In this document: one piece after another, positions 24,475 to 37,472 of the stretch
How the letters are laid out: every line of letters begins with the position of its first letter
Numbering within the stretch: the stretch's first letter is position 1
Source: Thunnus maccoyii
Lineage: Eukaryota > Chordata > Actinopteri > Scombriformes > Scombridae
Reading direction: 5' to 3'
NCBI RefSeq assembly: GCF_910596095.1
Contig: NC_056540.1
Coordinates: 13,447,001-13,511,000 of the forward strand
Length of the DNA stretch: 64,000 nucleotides
Notes under the pieces: generated by a model
What the model saw: only the letters and a program-made list of their open reading frames with translations
Told to the model about the DNA's origin: nothing
The model's database searches: none
Position numbers and translations under genes: made by a program

Positions 24475-25454
24475 AGAAGCTCTCTTTTCTGTAAACCAGT
24501 CATTGAAATTCAGTGACTGTGACAGTTATGAATTTCTGTTTTTTAATTCCTCAATGTTTTAAAGTGATTTTTCTCTCTCACACGTTGTCACAAATCAAGC
24601 AAACTAAGCAGCTGCTTGGGGCCTCCAAATGAATTAGGGCCACAAAAGTCCCCTGTAACGTATAAAAGATGGTATGTGACATTATTAGATCATTACTGAT
24701 GCATCAATGTGTAAGTAGCATTTTACTGTTGAGAGGGTCCAGGTGGAGCCAGTCAGTCTACTTTATATATTACTTTGGTTGTGGCTCTCAAGCTGGAGTC
24801 AGGCCCCATCCAAAGGATCACAAGATAAATCAAGCACAAGAGAGAAAAGAAGACAAAACCAAGTTCTGATACACAAATCTGTATCTAAATTTTAAACTTT
24901 TCTATGGTCTTAGCTTTTTGTAAAATATTGAATCATGTGAATAGCTATTGAAATTAAATCATGTGAGAGGTTTAGAGTGGGAACGTCTCTTTGGTGCAAA
25001 TGCTAACAACTCACTGACTACGGTTCAACCTCAGTTTAGTCTCACTGGTGAAGTTTCTGCATGGGTTAAAACCATTGAATTTGTTAAATCCTTATCAACG
25101 TTTGTCAATTGATTTATTGTTTTGAACGGGCACTGTACTAGTCTCATAAAAACAAATTGGACCTAACTCATGAAGGGTCTCATTACTAAGCCCTGGGCCT
25201 TTGATTGTGCCTTTTTAGGGGAAGACCATGCTATATGAAGAAGAATACAATGAAAGTAATAAATAAGCTTATATGAATTTGGTTAACATTGCAATGTATT
25301 ACAGATGTTGATTACAGTTATTTACATCAAATGTCTTACTGTCATATGATCACTGTGTGGACAATCCGGTAATGAAAGCTTAGGAATCGAAACAACTTTC
25401 CTATGGAGAGTACGGAGCCCTTAAAGGGACATGGGGAAAAACATTTTTTTAGAT

Positions 25455-25560
25455 ATGTTTCTCGTGCGCACGAGATAACCTTCTCGTTCGCGCGAGATAC
25501 TTCTTCGTGCACATGAGAAAAACATCTCGTGAGCACGAGATAATCTCCTGTGCGCACGTA
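25455..25560. repeat. Cluster of CTCGTGCGCACGAG-type palindromes
   Basis: There are four to five imperfect copies of a motif built from CTCGTGCGCACGAG and CTCGTGAGCACGAG. They are spaced roughly every 20 bp and sit about 100 bp upstream of the first open frame of the element below. This looks like a subterminal repeat of a mobile element. Confidence 0.7.
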
Positions 25561-25649
25561 ACTTTCACTGGTATGCTCCAGAAACCGAGGGTATAATCAA
25601 CAGTAGGAGTTATGCTTGCTGTGATTAAGCCTCCAAGACAAGCACAAAG

Positions 25650-26990
25650 GATGGCAGCAGAAGTAGATTTATTCTCGTTTCTGAAAATGCGGAATATACC
25701 TGATAGTGTCATCAACCAACTAAAAGATGACAAGGTGAGGATAATTGTTAACTTTCACATAAAGTAAGCAATAGCCTACATTTAATGTTGCTAGCTTTCT
25801 GTAGGCAATATAATTTCGCAAACGTTTGCCTTGCATTTTACAGACCGACATAAGATCATACAGATCATAAGTGTTATGACAGATGAGGATTTAGGCCAGT
25901 ATATCGTAAGATATGGGGACCGACTTGCGCTCAGAGCATTTTGTCGTCAAAGAACTGTGACAAACGAAGAGTCGGGAGGAGTAGAGACAGTGAAGTCCTC
26001 TCTCATGCAGAAATTAAGAGACAGATTAAGAACTCCTGCTAACAGTGACACACAAGGCCCCGGTATTGGCAATAAACATGCAGCCAAAGTCACCCGGCGG
26101 CTTGAAATGGGATGGCTCCACTTTGAGAGCGGAACTTATCACCAGGTCAGAACGAGAAAAGGAGGAGGAACACGGAATCTGTCAGTCCAGAAATCAGTGA
26201 CTATGGGTGAACTGGTGGAGACAGGCAAAGGCTTGTTTTTTCCAAATGGGCATTCATCCAAAGGACCGATGGAAGACTTCGAGTCACGGTGGGCCAGCTG
26301 TACGAACAGACTAAACTACGAATGCTGCGCATCTACACAACCACCAAGGCTAAAGATATTATACTCCTCTCTGATGAATCATCGGACTTCGAGCCAACAC
26401 ATAAGAGGCCAATGAAGGTAATTTATCCTCTGCCACATCTGTGGTATCAATACATAGGCTACTGTAGATATTTAATTTATATTGATTGGTTGTTTATTGC
26501 TATGGTTTTAAAACGGCGTAAATTGTGGGTGAAAATGCTGCACTATAAGTAGAATTAATGACTTCCTTTATGGTTGGTGTGGTTGTATACCACACCTGTC
26601 TCATATGCTGTGTATGATGTATGCTGTAAAAAGATATGCATTTGATACATATTTATTGTTCTCAAAGAGTAGCCAATTTAATAAGTTTCACCTTAGCTTT
26701 CCTACCTGTGCTCTTATTCAATGTGACCTTACATTCACAGATGTCACTTATTTTTGAGGATAAATCTATTGTCTTAACTCTGTGTCAAGTCTGTATAAGC
26801 CCATAATTTGCTGATTTGCTGACTTTTTTTATAGGCTAGGACAATGAAGACACGATCCTTGAGGAACAAGACCAGGAGACGTCATCAAGTGGATCATCCA
26901 GAGAGCTCCTCTTATTTAGATCTAGCTCCCAGTGGCTCAATGCAGAAAAACCATGAAAGGACCATGGACCCAGTCTGTGCTATACAGTAC
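25650..26990 (+). mobile_element. Open frames of an integrase-associated mobile element, plus-strand part
   Basis: Plus-strand coding segments near 25653-25735, 25842-26415 and 26835-26990 encode a basic protein with a central block around RKGGGTRNLSVQKS and GKGLFFPNGHSSKGP. I recognise this as a recurrent, uncharacterised protein type in fish genomes that tends to occur with integrase-like genes. It is adjacent to, and converges with, the minus-strand integrase at 27471-29100. I infer both belong to one element; its class is unassigned. Treated as a fossil. Confidence 0.5.
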
Positions 26991-27470
26991 AGAACTTGTG
27001 TTGTCTGAAGATTTTTTTGTACCAAAATCAGTATTCTTTAAAATTCAAACAAAAATTGATTGAGCAAAAGTTCCTGTAGTGGCATTTGAGTTACATCTGC
27101 ATGACACAGCAGCTATGTTTATATGTTATAAATCACAGGTGAAGTCTATGAGGACACAGAAATGGCCTTTAAGAGACCACAATTTTGTTGCAAGTTGTAA
27201 AACCATCTTAAATTTCAACTGCGAGATGGGAGTCTGCGAACGGTTTTGAGTTTAATGCTACATTATTTTCAAATAAATATTCAGTTCCTCTTTCATGTCC
27301 TGCCTTGTTGTTTCTCTTTGTAGTCAGTGTACATATAGTGACATATCAATCCTTTTTGCCCCTCAATATTGCTGCAAATGTTCTTAATGTCTGTGGCATA
27401 GCACTGTTCCAGTGTAGTCAGTGTGCACATGTTGTACCCCTGAATAATCTGAATAATAATCCATCTCAAA

Positions 27471-29100
27471 TTAGAGAGCGGATGTTATCTCATTCCTCAA
27501 ATGCAGGTACAAATCCAATGCTTGATAAGCATCATCTGGAAGATGCAGCTGTGACTCTGCCATCAGAATGTTGCAGATGTTGTAGATGTCTGTGTCACAT
27601 GGCACTGCTGGTCGAAATGTGCAGTTACTCTGACACAACTGTGCATCAGCTCTGCCCACTGGGGAAATGCAGTCATAAATTGTGTAGAGTTCTGGGAACA
27701 TGTACATGATTCGGGGGCGACCACTGGGCACCCTGTCATTCTTTGATGGTCTGATGACATGTGAATCCCACACATGGATGGTCTCGTCTAAATCATCCTG
27801 GAAAAACAGTATAGAGAGAAAGAAAAGTTGTGGAAAAGAGTGGAAAGGGACCAGCATAAATAACTTAATAAATTAATAAAAACAGTGTTTGCTGCCCACA
27901 ATGCTTGTACTGGGGGAAAAAATCTCTATTATATGATGAGACGTTATTTCATGCGGCTAGTTAAATGAGTGAAGTTGTCACAACTCTTCTTCTGTATGTC
28001 TGTGTCTGTATGGAGACAGCTCTACCCGCTGAGAGAGATTAAACTACAGGACACTGGTGAAGTGAGTTTCAGGGTGAATATTTAACACTGTTGAACCCAC
28101 AATGAATATCTGAAACTAACTTCACCACCGTGTTGTTGTCGAATGAAGACAGAAATCATCAGATCAATTTTATGATTGTTTCACAGCGGTAACGTTCAAC
28201 ATAATACATCTAGAAGTCGAGTGTTAAGTAAAGACAGATTATAGTTATTTGAAGAAACGCGATCAAGGTACACCAAGCAACAAAAATAAAATAGCTTTAG
28301 GCTTTTGCTGAAAATTTTCAGATGTAACTAAAATCTTAATCATGAATTTTACATAAGTAACTGTAAATTAATAGGCCTAAACCTAAACATTTTTCTCCAG
28401 TAATGTAACGGATCACAATTTTGTTTATTTTGTAATTAAATTAGGCCTACCTAACCCCCAACACTGATTATGAATTAATACGCTATTGTAGGACACCGAT
28501 GACAGTGATTAAGAAGACAGATGGACATGATGAGACACGAGTCCTAATACTCCCAACCAGTGTCTGCTCATGGGAGGATGTTAAAATAAAAAACGAACAT
28601 TTGTGGGCCTCAATTTAGGATGAAAATACATATAACAATGCATTGTAGCTTACCTGAATGATACTCATCAAGCAGAACTGAATTAGACCTCGGTCCAAAT
28701 ATGTACCACCGAACAAACCACGGTCCTTCAGGTCAGTGAAAAGAGAGATGTAGAACTCCATTGATTCCCATCTGAGGAAACCCCACCAACTCTCTATGCG
28801 CTGATTTGCTGTGCTTGCCCCTTCGGTGTAGCTGTCAATACCAGAGCCGTCATGAATGTTACGACGGAGAAAATGCTGAAAGTATCTGACTTAAACATTT
28901 TCAGTTCCCCGGTCGCCTCTGACAATCCTTGGACAACCACCGAATTTCTGGACTGCCTCCGTATAGTAGCCTCCAATGATTTTTGGGTCACTGCTGGTCG
29001 TAAATGCATTCCTCCAGATAATTTTCCGGGAAAATACGTCAATACAGCCGTTTATACAGATACCAAATGGTTTCAGTTTGTCATAAGAGTCAAAATGCCA
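27471..29100 (-). mobile_element. Integrase (rve/DDE-fold) fossil of a fish mobile element
   Basis: Minus-strand segments encode an integrase-core protein with the motif neighbourhoods CIDVFSRK, IVRGDRGTEN and RIESWWGFLR, giving the three acidic positions of the D,D,E triad. A C-terminal part starts DDLDETIHVWDSH and contains PSGRPRIMYMFPELY. The type is widespread in ray-finned fish. It looks broken, with at least one break, and intron-interrupted. Its class (Ginger-like or other integrase-bearing element) is not resolved here. Confidence 0.65.
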
Positions 29101-29169
29101 AATATAATTGGGTCTCCCAGTCTCCCCCTACCTCTTCTTGCCCTCTACTCAACTCCTTGCTGAACATTT

Positions 29170-30540
29170 TATAACAAATAAATTAAAAGTATTATCTATT
29201 TAAGTATTAACTATACTATACTACTACTGATAGAGCTATTAGGATCTACATTCTCAGAGGCAACTGGTCTATACTGGAATAATGTTATTTGTGATTTTTG
29301 TGACCTTACCCCACAAATAAATGATCAATAATAAAGTTAAAGAGGTTTCCTTTAAGTTAATTCAGAGATCTTAACAAATGTGTTAAGATTATTGACACTG
29401 CATGTAAAGAACATGTTAAGGAATCCAGTTAAATCATCATTCATAGATTTTGGAACTGTCAATATTGTAAAAGCTTTTGTGATATCCAGACTTTGTCATG
29501 ATTTCCCTCTGAAGTGGGATTTTTTTTTTTTACTGACCACAGCAAAAATGATAAGGACACATTTTCCATGACAATCTCTGTTATAACTATAGCAAAATAT
29601 CATATTCATAAGTGTAAACTTATTTAATTCATGTTCAGTCACATAAAATATGAACATATATACATATACAAACATATAAACATAAAAATTTCATGGCTTT
29701 CATTGTTCACAGTGTAAACAGAAAAACTGTGGAAATATATAGTCAATGTTTCAATGTTTTTATGTAGTTGATTCCTGTTGATATGTTTTGTGTAGCCTTC
29801 CCCCTGGCATTACCTTGTCTCATAGTTTTCTTCTTTATTTGTATAAATACAATGTGCTGGTGCTTACACTATATATTATTGTACACTTAAATGTACTGTT
29901 TAAAAATAAAAAAAATATATAAAAATTTAAAAATATATAAGATTTTTATTTGGTGACATTTGATGTGACTTGATTCAAGCATCAAGTAATATTTGAAAAA
30001 AAGATAAATGATTATTCTATCAAACACTGAAATCTTATTATTTATTACATATTTTATTACTTATTTCTGCTGATATCTTTTAACTATATGATTTAAATTG
30101 TCACAGTATTGATAATTTGCTTAAATTTCACGACAGCAGAAATTTAAGCACATTATCAGGAGAGGTGATTATAGGAGAGGTGTGCTTGTCTTTGAATTAT
30201 TTTCATTTCATTAAATTGTTTAGTTTTTTTTATGTATGTGTGTGTATGTTTTTCTGTATATGTGTAATTGTTGATGAGTATGGAAGTAGTGCAATTTTAT
30301 TATCCTAAAACTATACACAGTAAGTGCACTCATGTTATCTGGTATACAGATATAAAATATAAAGTTTGACTTGACCGTCAACATAAGCAAAACATCTGTA
30401 CATAATATATTACACACCATAATTTACACATATATAGTCATATAACAAATGATGCATGAACATTTGTGTGTTATTAACACTTAACATACAGTTGGCTCTA
30501 AGAACTACACAAAACAACATACTTGATAAAGACATCAGTG
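29170..30540. other. A/T-rich stretch without recognisable features
   Basis: Low-complexity A/T-rich sequence up to the outer edge of the inner inverted arm. I see no gene or clear repeat in it. Confidence 0.5.
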
Positions 30541-30729
30541 TGGCCAAAATAAAACACAGCTTATGGGATTCTTCATGGTTGTTCAGAGGGCATACTCAAA
30601 GAAAGGAATGGCTAATGATGCCAATCAGTGCGTGATTTTTTCATTTGACAACTTTACAACAACCGCACATTAGATTACAATATATTATTTATAATGCAGC
30701 AGGCAGCATTTTGAAGCAGTGCATTGATA

Positions 30730-33700
30730 CTATGACTCATTTCTAAGGACTGGACTTTGATCAGGGGAATTAGTGCGTGGTGTTGAGCTTCCACTTCCTC
30801 TTCCCGACTCTGCTGCATTGTCCTCTCCTGAACCTCTGTCTATTTGTGTATCTGGCAGATTTATATCATATTCAAAAGCAGGATTCGTCTGCCCTTGTCT
30901 GTGCCGCCTCTGAACCTCCTCAAAGATCTGAAGAACCTTCCAAACAAAAACAACGAGTATTAGTGTGAGCGTACAAAAAATTGAGAGGGTTAACCTAAAA
31001 TGCAAAGAACAGGAGGGGATATTTATATCACCTTGGATTTAGGAATGAGACCAACTCTGAAGAAACCAATGTTTCCTGTTTCAATCTTTGTGCAGTCAAC
31101 CACAGTGGATGCAATGTTCTCTGGCGAGGCTCCATCACATAACACCCCGTCCACCTAACCAAGCAAAATGCACATATTGTTCACAAAAAGTTCAATGAAA
31201 GTATGAACAGCAGTGCCTCTTGGATTTAATAAAACTGAATTATTGTGTTTACCTTGTTGCCCAGCTTGGCATAAACTTGGTTGTGGTGAGTTGTGTCTGC
31301 CTCGCCTGTAGGGTTGGCTGAGGTCACAGCAATGGGCCCCACCTTCAACAAAAACAGGTCATTGTATTCACTATGGGGTTTACTGCCGAAGGTGCGCAGT
31401 TATTCATGTCTACAGCCCTTACCAGGTTAATGAGGTGTGTGGCCACAGTGCAGTCTGGGTTCCTGATAGCGATGCTTTGTGGAGTCCCTATGTGTTTGGC
31501 AGCTTCTCCTAAACCAAAGGTGTCCATCCATGGGCCTGTGTGAGACAAGAAACCCATATGACCCTTCATGCACCATCAGGCAACCAGGCACAAACATGCA
31601 AACATCCACAAACACACACCTACCTCTGGGTATGACCATGCTGATGGAGGAGGGCCACGCAGCTTCCATGAAGTCCAGGAGCAGAGGGCTCAGCAGATGT
31701 CGGACCGGCTCCAGCTGCTTGATGGAAGAGATCCACAGGGACATGGGTCGGTCCTGCGCCTGCTTCTTCACCCTGAAGTCAAACACAAAAATTAGAGAAT
31801 AATGAGACGGAACTGATAAACGAATGCAGACCAGGGCACACTCACAAAAAAAAGACACTTACTTGTAAGCTTTGACAACTGCATCTGGCCTGTTGCAAGC
31901 TGCCACCAGCACATAGACAGTGTCTGTAGGCATTCCACATATGCCACCATTTTTCATGATTTCTGCAGAGGAGAAGAGAGGAGAAGAAAAATCAAGTATG
32001 CAAACAACTGTATTTTAATATTCACATCAATTTCTTTTATGCATTCTTACCTGCAATCTGTTGGACAGATGAAGCCTTGCGGGCCGGCACATGAGGACAG
32101 ATATCTGCCCCTCCTCCAACCCCACTCAGCTTCACTAAAGGTTTTCCTAAGGGGATCTGGGGGGTCTGGAAGGTGCTGTTGAAAATGTGAGCCAAAAAAC
32201 AATAAAAACTAACAAGGCCAAAGATGATGGTGACTCCTATGTCATAACCATAAGGCAGTGCACCTACTGCATCCAGCAGGAAGCTAATGAGGATGAGCTG
32301 GAAGGTGAATGCATAGACAAACCAGGCAACATTTAGAAACAGTGCCGCCACTGTCACTAAACAGTTAAACAGCATGAAGCAGATGATCCCGACGGCCACA
32401 TTAAAGCCTCTGGTATCACCGTACAGACCTCCGTATCGTGTCAACCCCCACACTGTCCACATCACCCCGTAGACTATAAAAACTGTGCTCTCAAAGGTTT
32501 TACCCCGAGAGAAAGCAACCGAGCCGCAGAGCAGCTGAAGTGCCCCACCAGCCACCACCACCCAGGGCAGAACCAGCACAGACAGAGGATTTCTGTCACC
32601 AATTGTGGCTGTGACAGCAAAAGCAGCCAGTACACTGCAGGCGTAGCCTAACACTTCTGCGTCTGCATATTTGGAGTAGCCCAGGTGAGGTGCATGGAGC
32701 TCTTTATCATGGGCTCTGAGAGTGAGACCCCGCGTCCTGGTTACTAAAGCCTTGAAATAGCCCTGCCCTGTGGGAATCATTTTAGTGGAGACCATATTGA
32801 ATGCGGTAATTAAAAGCATGATGGCAGAGGCTACAAATATAGCTGCCTGTACTCCCTGAGTGCCTCCTTGGAAGAAGCCTCGAGGCTGGGCTGCAATGGC
32901 GATACAATACGCTGAAAAGAACAACTGGTAGAACCCCTCCAGCAAACTCTTCTGACAACTAAACAGAGCCAGGATGAAGAAAAGCACAGAGAAGACGACA
33001 GGGAAGGGAACCGGGGAGAAAGGCTCCACTTTGTAGAATGATAGGAGAGCACTGTAGCCCTCTGCAAATCTCAGGAGAGCAGTGAAGCCGTAAAAAGTAG
33101 CAGCTAGTGTGTCCATGGCTCGGTAGAAGAGGACACACATGCCAAGCTGGAAGACTCCAGCTGTCCACAGCCAGGGGACGTGACCGACAAAGAGCTGAGG
33201 GACCACACCTAACAGAGGACAGGCTAACACAGAGGCTGAAAGTAAGTTCATCACCAGACCCACTGACACTGCATCACTACACTCCTGCTTCTGCCCTGTT
33301 TTCAGCTCATCTTTTCTCTTCAGGCCAGTTCCTGGAGGTTCCACTTTACCATGAGTGACGATGGACAGCAGACGTCCAAAACCAAAATAAACACCCACCA
33401 GACAGACAAGGAGGTAGTTAGCAGCTGTGGCAGACTGGCCGAAACCTGAAGCTGACAGACCGGCAATTTGGTGGGCACAAGCTAAGCTAATGCAGACAGC
33501 TATGAGACACAGAACTACTTTCTTTACCACAAGTGCCACATTGCCTATGAGGAGCAGGGCTAATGTAAACGCTGCCAGGCCGGGGATCAAAGAGGATCTT
33601 AGCTCTGTGGGCTTTAGCACCCCCTGCCCTGCCAGGATGTACACCAGGCCTGAACCACACCACAGAGCAGAGATAGTCAGACACACAGAGGAAAACAGCT

Positions 33701-34828
33701 GGGCGTGGGACAAACTGCGACGGATACCTGAGAGGTAAACAGTTAACAGGGAGCAAATTAAGTTTTTTCATGCATAAATACAAATCTCTAATTAATAAAT
33801 TTTTAAAATTAGTGATGACTAAACTCAAAACAAACCTGCATAAGCTAAGAGGGCAGCGATGATGAGGAGCAGAATCCCCAGTGCAGTATGGGGGATGAAG
33901 TCTTTTTCAGGAGAGCTGGCATAGTTGTTCACCAAAAGCAGGAGAGAACCTAAAGGTCAGAACAAGTTTTTTTTAGACATCTTGATAAGAATTAAGCAGA
34001 TGATTTTGTTTCCTCCTACAGTAAGCAGAATTAAGTGAAATGTTTCCCAGTTTAGATTTTCTCACGTTTCCATATTTTATGCAGTTAATCATGAACTTAA
34101 TACTAGTTCTGCCACATTTCTAAATTTGTATTTTGTAGTTGGCAAGAGTATGGATTTCCTAATGCTGTGAGTGGACAGCAGAGGTTTTAGTATTATTCAA
34201 CATATTTAACACACAAGGACTACCAACTGACAAGAATAAACTATAACCATCATAACAAAATATTAACTTATTTCTTCTCAAAACATTATTAGTTATGTAA
34301 TTAATGTCATCTGAAAAAAAGAAACAGATTATTATTATTTCAGGAAAGTTACAGTTAATTTGCATGTTGTGTAAAACAAAAATATATACTTTTCTTTGAC
34401 ATAAATCGCAGCTTTTATTCCAAGTACAATCTTTCCACAAAGCCTTCAAAATAACTGACAGAGAGCAAAGTCATTAGGAACAAACTGATTGACAAAGTCA
34501 TAAAAAATTGGAATAATAGAATAAAACACCTGTGAGATATGACAAAAAGTACACCTCTGGATTGAGGTTAAACTTACACAACATGTAACTTTTACCAACT
34601 TAAGATATAACTTTACTTTTATCTTACATTTCCGCATGATATTAGTTTTAGAGAAGGCAACTAAAATGATATTGTGTTTTGTAGCCCTGAGAAGGACTGT
34701 TAGTCACAGCCCAACTGTTGCAGTGGGGAAAAATGAACGAAAAAACAAACTGACGCATGTAAATACAACTTACCGCCAGAGATGCCCAGTATGCCCACGG
34801 ACACATGCAGTGAGCTGAGTTGAGCCAT
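30730..34828 (-). CDS. Transporter-YrdC fusion, copy 1 (three SatP-like modules + YrdC domain), 875 aa
   Basis: Nine coding exons: 34828-34774, 33949-33836, 33727-32051, 31962-31863, 31772-31624, 31535-31423, 31342-31253, 31154-31032, 30936-30730. It has the same architecture as copy 2 (43463-47395), and the large exon differs from it at only two residues (about 366 Ala/Val and 418 Tyr/His). The N-terminal part is polytopic membrane protein in three SatP-like modules. The clearest is module 3: LPWVVVAGGALQLLCGSVAF, then an RGKTFESTVFIVYG block. The YrdC part keeps PTDTVY and TSANP but has Gln where the KxR motif needs Arg. Exon 9 ends early compared with copy 2, because an 8-bp insertion-like difference brings in TAG. 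It is head-to-head with ES1 copy 1. Probably an organic-acid transporter-like protein; substrate unknown. Confidence 0.82.
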
Positions 34829-34865
34829 AGCAGGAGCGACACTCAGCAGATGTGAGGATGCAGTC

Positions 34866-34871
34866 TTTATA
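34866..34871 (-). promoter_or_regulatory. TATA box of transporter-YrdC copy 1
   Basis: TATAAA on the minus strand, about 40 bp upstream of the ATG at 34828-34826 and 10 bp downstream of a full CRE palindrome. Confidence 0.55.
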
Positions 34872-34881
34872 CAGTCGTGAG

Positions 34882-34889
34882 TGACGTCA
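34882..34889. promoter_or_regulatory. CRE palindrome upstream of transporter-YrdC copy 1
   Basis: Perfect TGACGTCA, the CREB/ATF binding palindrome, placed 10 bp upstream of the TATA box. The same CRE-TATA spacing is kept in copy 2 (43402-43409), although the rest of the promoter has diverged. Confidence 0.65.
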
Positions 34890-35621
34890 GCACACGAAAA
34901 CAAACAGAAAAAGCTGCACAGGTCCGCCTTGTGTCGACTACACCCATTGAGTTTCCGTATTGCCTGTAACTCAAAATTAGACAACCGTCATAACTCGCCT
35001 AATTCACCTATATAGACTATTTTGTTGGTTCCCAGCATTATTATGGCCAACCTAAACTATAATTTCGTCCAAATACCAGTACTATCCCTCTTGTTTTAGG
35101 CTGCACCTGCACCTGTAAAAAACTGAATGATCTCGGTAATTTATTTTTCCACACAAATACTTTTTTTCCACACAAATACACAAATACTCCCTACGATGTA
35201 AATAAGATCTACAACCAGAATATACCCTAGTATGCACCTTTTATTTTATCAGTAAATTCAGTCTTACCCTACGTTAATTTATAGCTATTTTAAATTAGTG
35301 ATACATTTATTCACATACCTATATCTTATCGACATGCAAGTTAGACCAATACGTTTGAAAATTGGCTTTAGAAAACTTTTACACTTCTCATCCACATAGC
35401 TTTGAATGTAACCCAATTAAAAATTAACCATGTAGTTGACATGCGTTGTCATCATTACAGCAGTCTTACTGAAAACAAAATTTGCTAGAGAGGAATGACT
35501 CATCATTTTAACTGCAACAATAACCACTTTAATTCAGCCCTGTTCCTGGTTCCTTAAACAAACATGATGTCAGCCTTTTGGACAGCAGGCTGTGGGAGGA
35601 GACAGGAGAGGCAGGCAGGAC

Positions 35622-35627
35622 TATAAA
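35622..35627 (+). promoter_or_regulatory. TATA box of ES1 copy 1
   Basis: TATAAA about 95 bp before a donor at 35719/35720 (GTCCAAG|gtgagt), which closes a noncoding first exon. The mirrored TATA in copy 2 is at 42181-42186. Confidence 0.6.
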
Positions 35628-36153
35628 GTGTCTGCCTCAGGAGTTCAGCCCGTACACTTCTACTGAACAGCAGGATCACACAGTGAAGAGCCAGGCCACC
35701 TACATATATACCTGTCCAAGGTGAGTGAATCTATCCACACTGTCTCTACTTCTGTTTTTTATACTTAACAAACACCTTTTCTTTATATATGAGAAACAGT
35801 TTGTATTTAAGGAATAATCTCTTGGAGTAACTGTGAAGTAGTGCTGCAAACTGCATGAGTGAAATGGTGAAATGCTTAATAAGTATAATATATTTACCTC
35901 CAAGTATTATATTTATTCATACCACCTGGCAGCAGCAGCACTCCTGAGACTCCTCTGCCACCTGACTTTATGATTTTTTTATGTGCAGTGTGAAACTCAG
36001 CGGTTCAAATGCAGCTGATATGAGACAGGAAAAACAAACAGGAGACCGACATTTTATGATGTGAAACTAGGGAAGCGCGATGAAGTCTGTCGTGTAAATA
36101 TCTTTAGTTCTAGGTTATACATATGTGCTTTGTGTGTCTGTTTTACAGGAACC

Positions 36154-37327
36154 ATGGTGAAGCGTGTTGCAGTTATTCTCTCAGGCTGTGGAGTCTATGA
36201 TGGCACAGAGGTCCACGAGGCCTCCGCTGTCCTCGTCCATCTGAGTCGTGCCGGAGCAGAAGTAAGGCCACGTCTGCAGGACAAAAAAACCAAGTGACCA
36301 TGTTACAGTATAGTTGTCTTATGTCATGGCAGACAGGATTTACTCCAGTTCACACTTTGCTCTACTTTTCTTTCCATTTTTCATTAAAAGAACTGTTGTA
36401 ACCCTGACCCACTGAGATACGGTTAACAGCTTTGGAAAGACTGACACATTACAATACTACAGAGCTACAGAGGCTGTTGGCCCATCCATCTGATGTGTAA
36501 TGTTTATTTATTTGTTGTTTATTTCCCTCCTGATGCTCCTCAGGTGAAGATGTTTGCTCCAAATGTAGCTCAGATGCATGTTGTAAACCACTGTGAGGGG
36601 AAACCTACAGAGGAGAAAAGAAACGTCCTGCAAGAAAGTGCCCGTATTGCCCGGGGTGACGTGACTGATCTGGCCAAGTTGGATGTTTCAGCATTTGATG
36701 CTGCCATCATCCCAGGTGAGACTGAGTCAGTTGTACATAGAGTATAATATTTTACATTTAGCACTTTTATATTTCTTTTTTCACCTTCACTTTTGAGATA
36801 TGCTACATGCTACTTGAGTATGTTCTTGTTTAGGGGGTTTTGGTGTGGCCAAGAACCTGAGTGACTGGGCAGTGAAGAATAAGGACTGCACCGTCCAGCC
36901 ACAACTGGAGAAGATCATCAAGGCTTTCCACAAAGCCGGAAAGCCGCTGGGCATGTGCTGCATCTCCCCCGTCCTCGCTGCCAAAGTCCTGCCTGGCTGC
37001 GAGCTCACTTTGGGACAGGACAAAGAGTGTGAAAAGTGCGTGAACACATGATTATTTTTCATCATCAGATGTCAGTGGATACTGAAATGTGCAACCTAAG
37101 GTTCTAACATTCTCTCTCTTGTCCTCTTCAGGTGGCCATATGCCCAGACAGCCGGGGCTGTAAAGACGATGGGCTGCAAACATGTGAATACAGATGTGGA
37201 GCAAGCTCACGTTGATGTCAAAAATAAGCTGGTCACCACCAGTGCCTTCATGTGCAACGCTCCCATTCATAAAGTTTTTGATGGAGTAGGTGCCATGGTG
37301 AGAGAGACACTTGGCTTAAGTCACTAA
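36154..37327 (+). CDS. ES1/GATD3-like DJ-1/PfpI-superfamily protein, copy 1, 225 aa
   Basis: Four coding exons follow a noncoding first exon: 36154-36261, 36544-36715, 36834-37035, 37132-37327. The protein starts [20 protein letters not shown], matching bacterial ElbB and vertebrate ES1/GATD3. It has the nucleophile-elbow region [11 protein letters not shown] (Cys135/Cys136) and [12 protein letters not shown] at 94-105. Length fits ElbB (about 217 aa). It is shorter than mitochondrial GATD3 because there is no targeting presequence, so a cytosolic location is inferred. The molecular role of this family is poorly defined; DJ-1-superfamily members include deglycase, glyoxalase-like and glutaminase-like enzymes. 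It is divergent from transporter-YrdC copy 1. AATAAA at 37467-37472. Confidence 0.9.
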
Positions 37328-37466
37328 AGACTATTTGTATGTATTGACTTTAAACCCAGTTCTCTGTGATTTTCTGTACAAGCATTGTGTTTAATATCAA
37401 GTTACACCACTTATATCAGAGCATTCATCTAATGTTACATATATAATGTGTTGTTTTGAGATTTTC

Positions 37467-37472
37467 AATAAA
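37467..37472 (+). terminator. Polyadenylation signal of ES1 copy 1
   Basis: AATAAA 140 bp after the stop codon. It is mirrored exactly at 40282-40287 in copy 2. Confidence 0.65.

Larger units (their letters stand above)
19216..30540. other. Gene-poor interval filled with transposon debris
   Basis: This interval separates the two left-arm gene pairs. It contains SINE-like repeats near 20.1 and 21.1 kb, a diverged direct repeat (20.6 and 22.24 kb), a Harbinger remnant, hairpins, a lone coiled-coil fragment and an integrase-bearing element fossil. I could not see clear homology to the mirrored interval at 47.4-54.9 kb. Confidence 0.55.

Noticed and set aside
25455-25560. Regularly spaced palindromes as a CRISPR-like array
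   Set aside because: The spacing is short and irregular, there are no unique spacers of constant length, and the context is a eukaryotic transposon.
28852-29163. A 103-codon plus-strand frame
   Set aside because: It is the antisense shadow of the integrase fossil on the minus strand.
36570-37270. Long antisense frames identical in both ES1 copies
   Set aside because: They are shadows of ES1 exons, identical only because the arms are near-identical.
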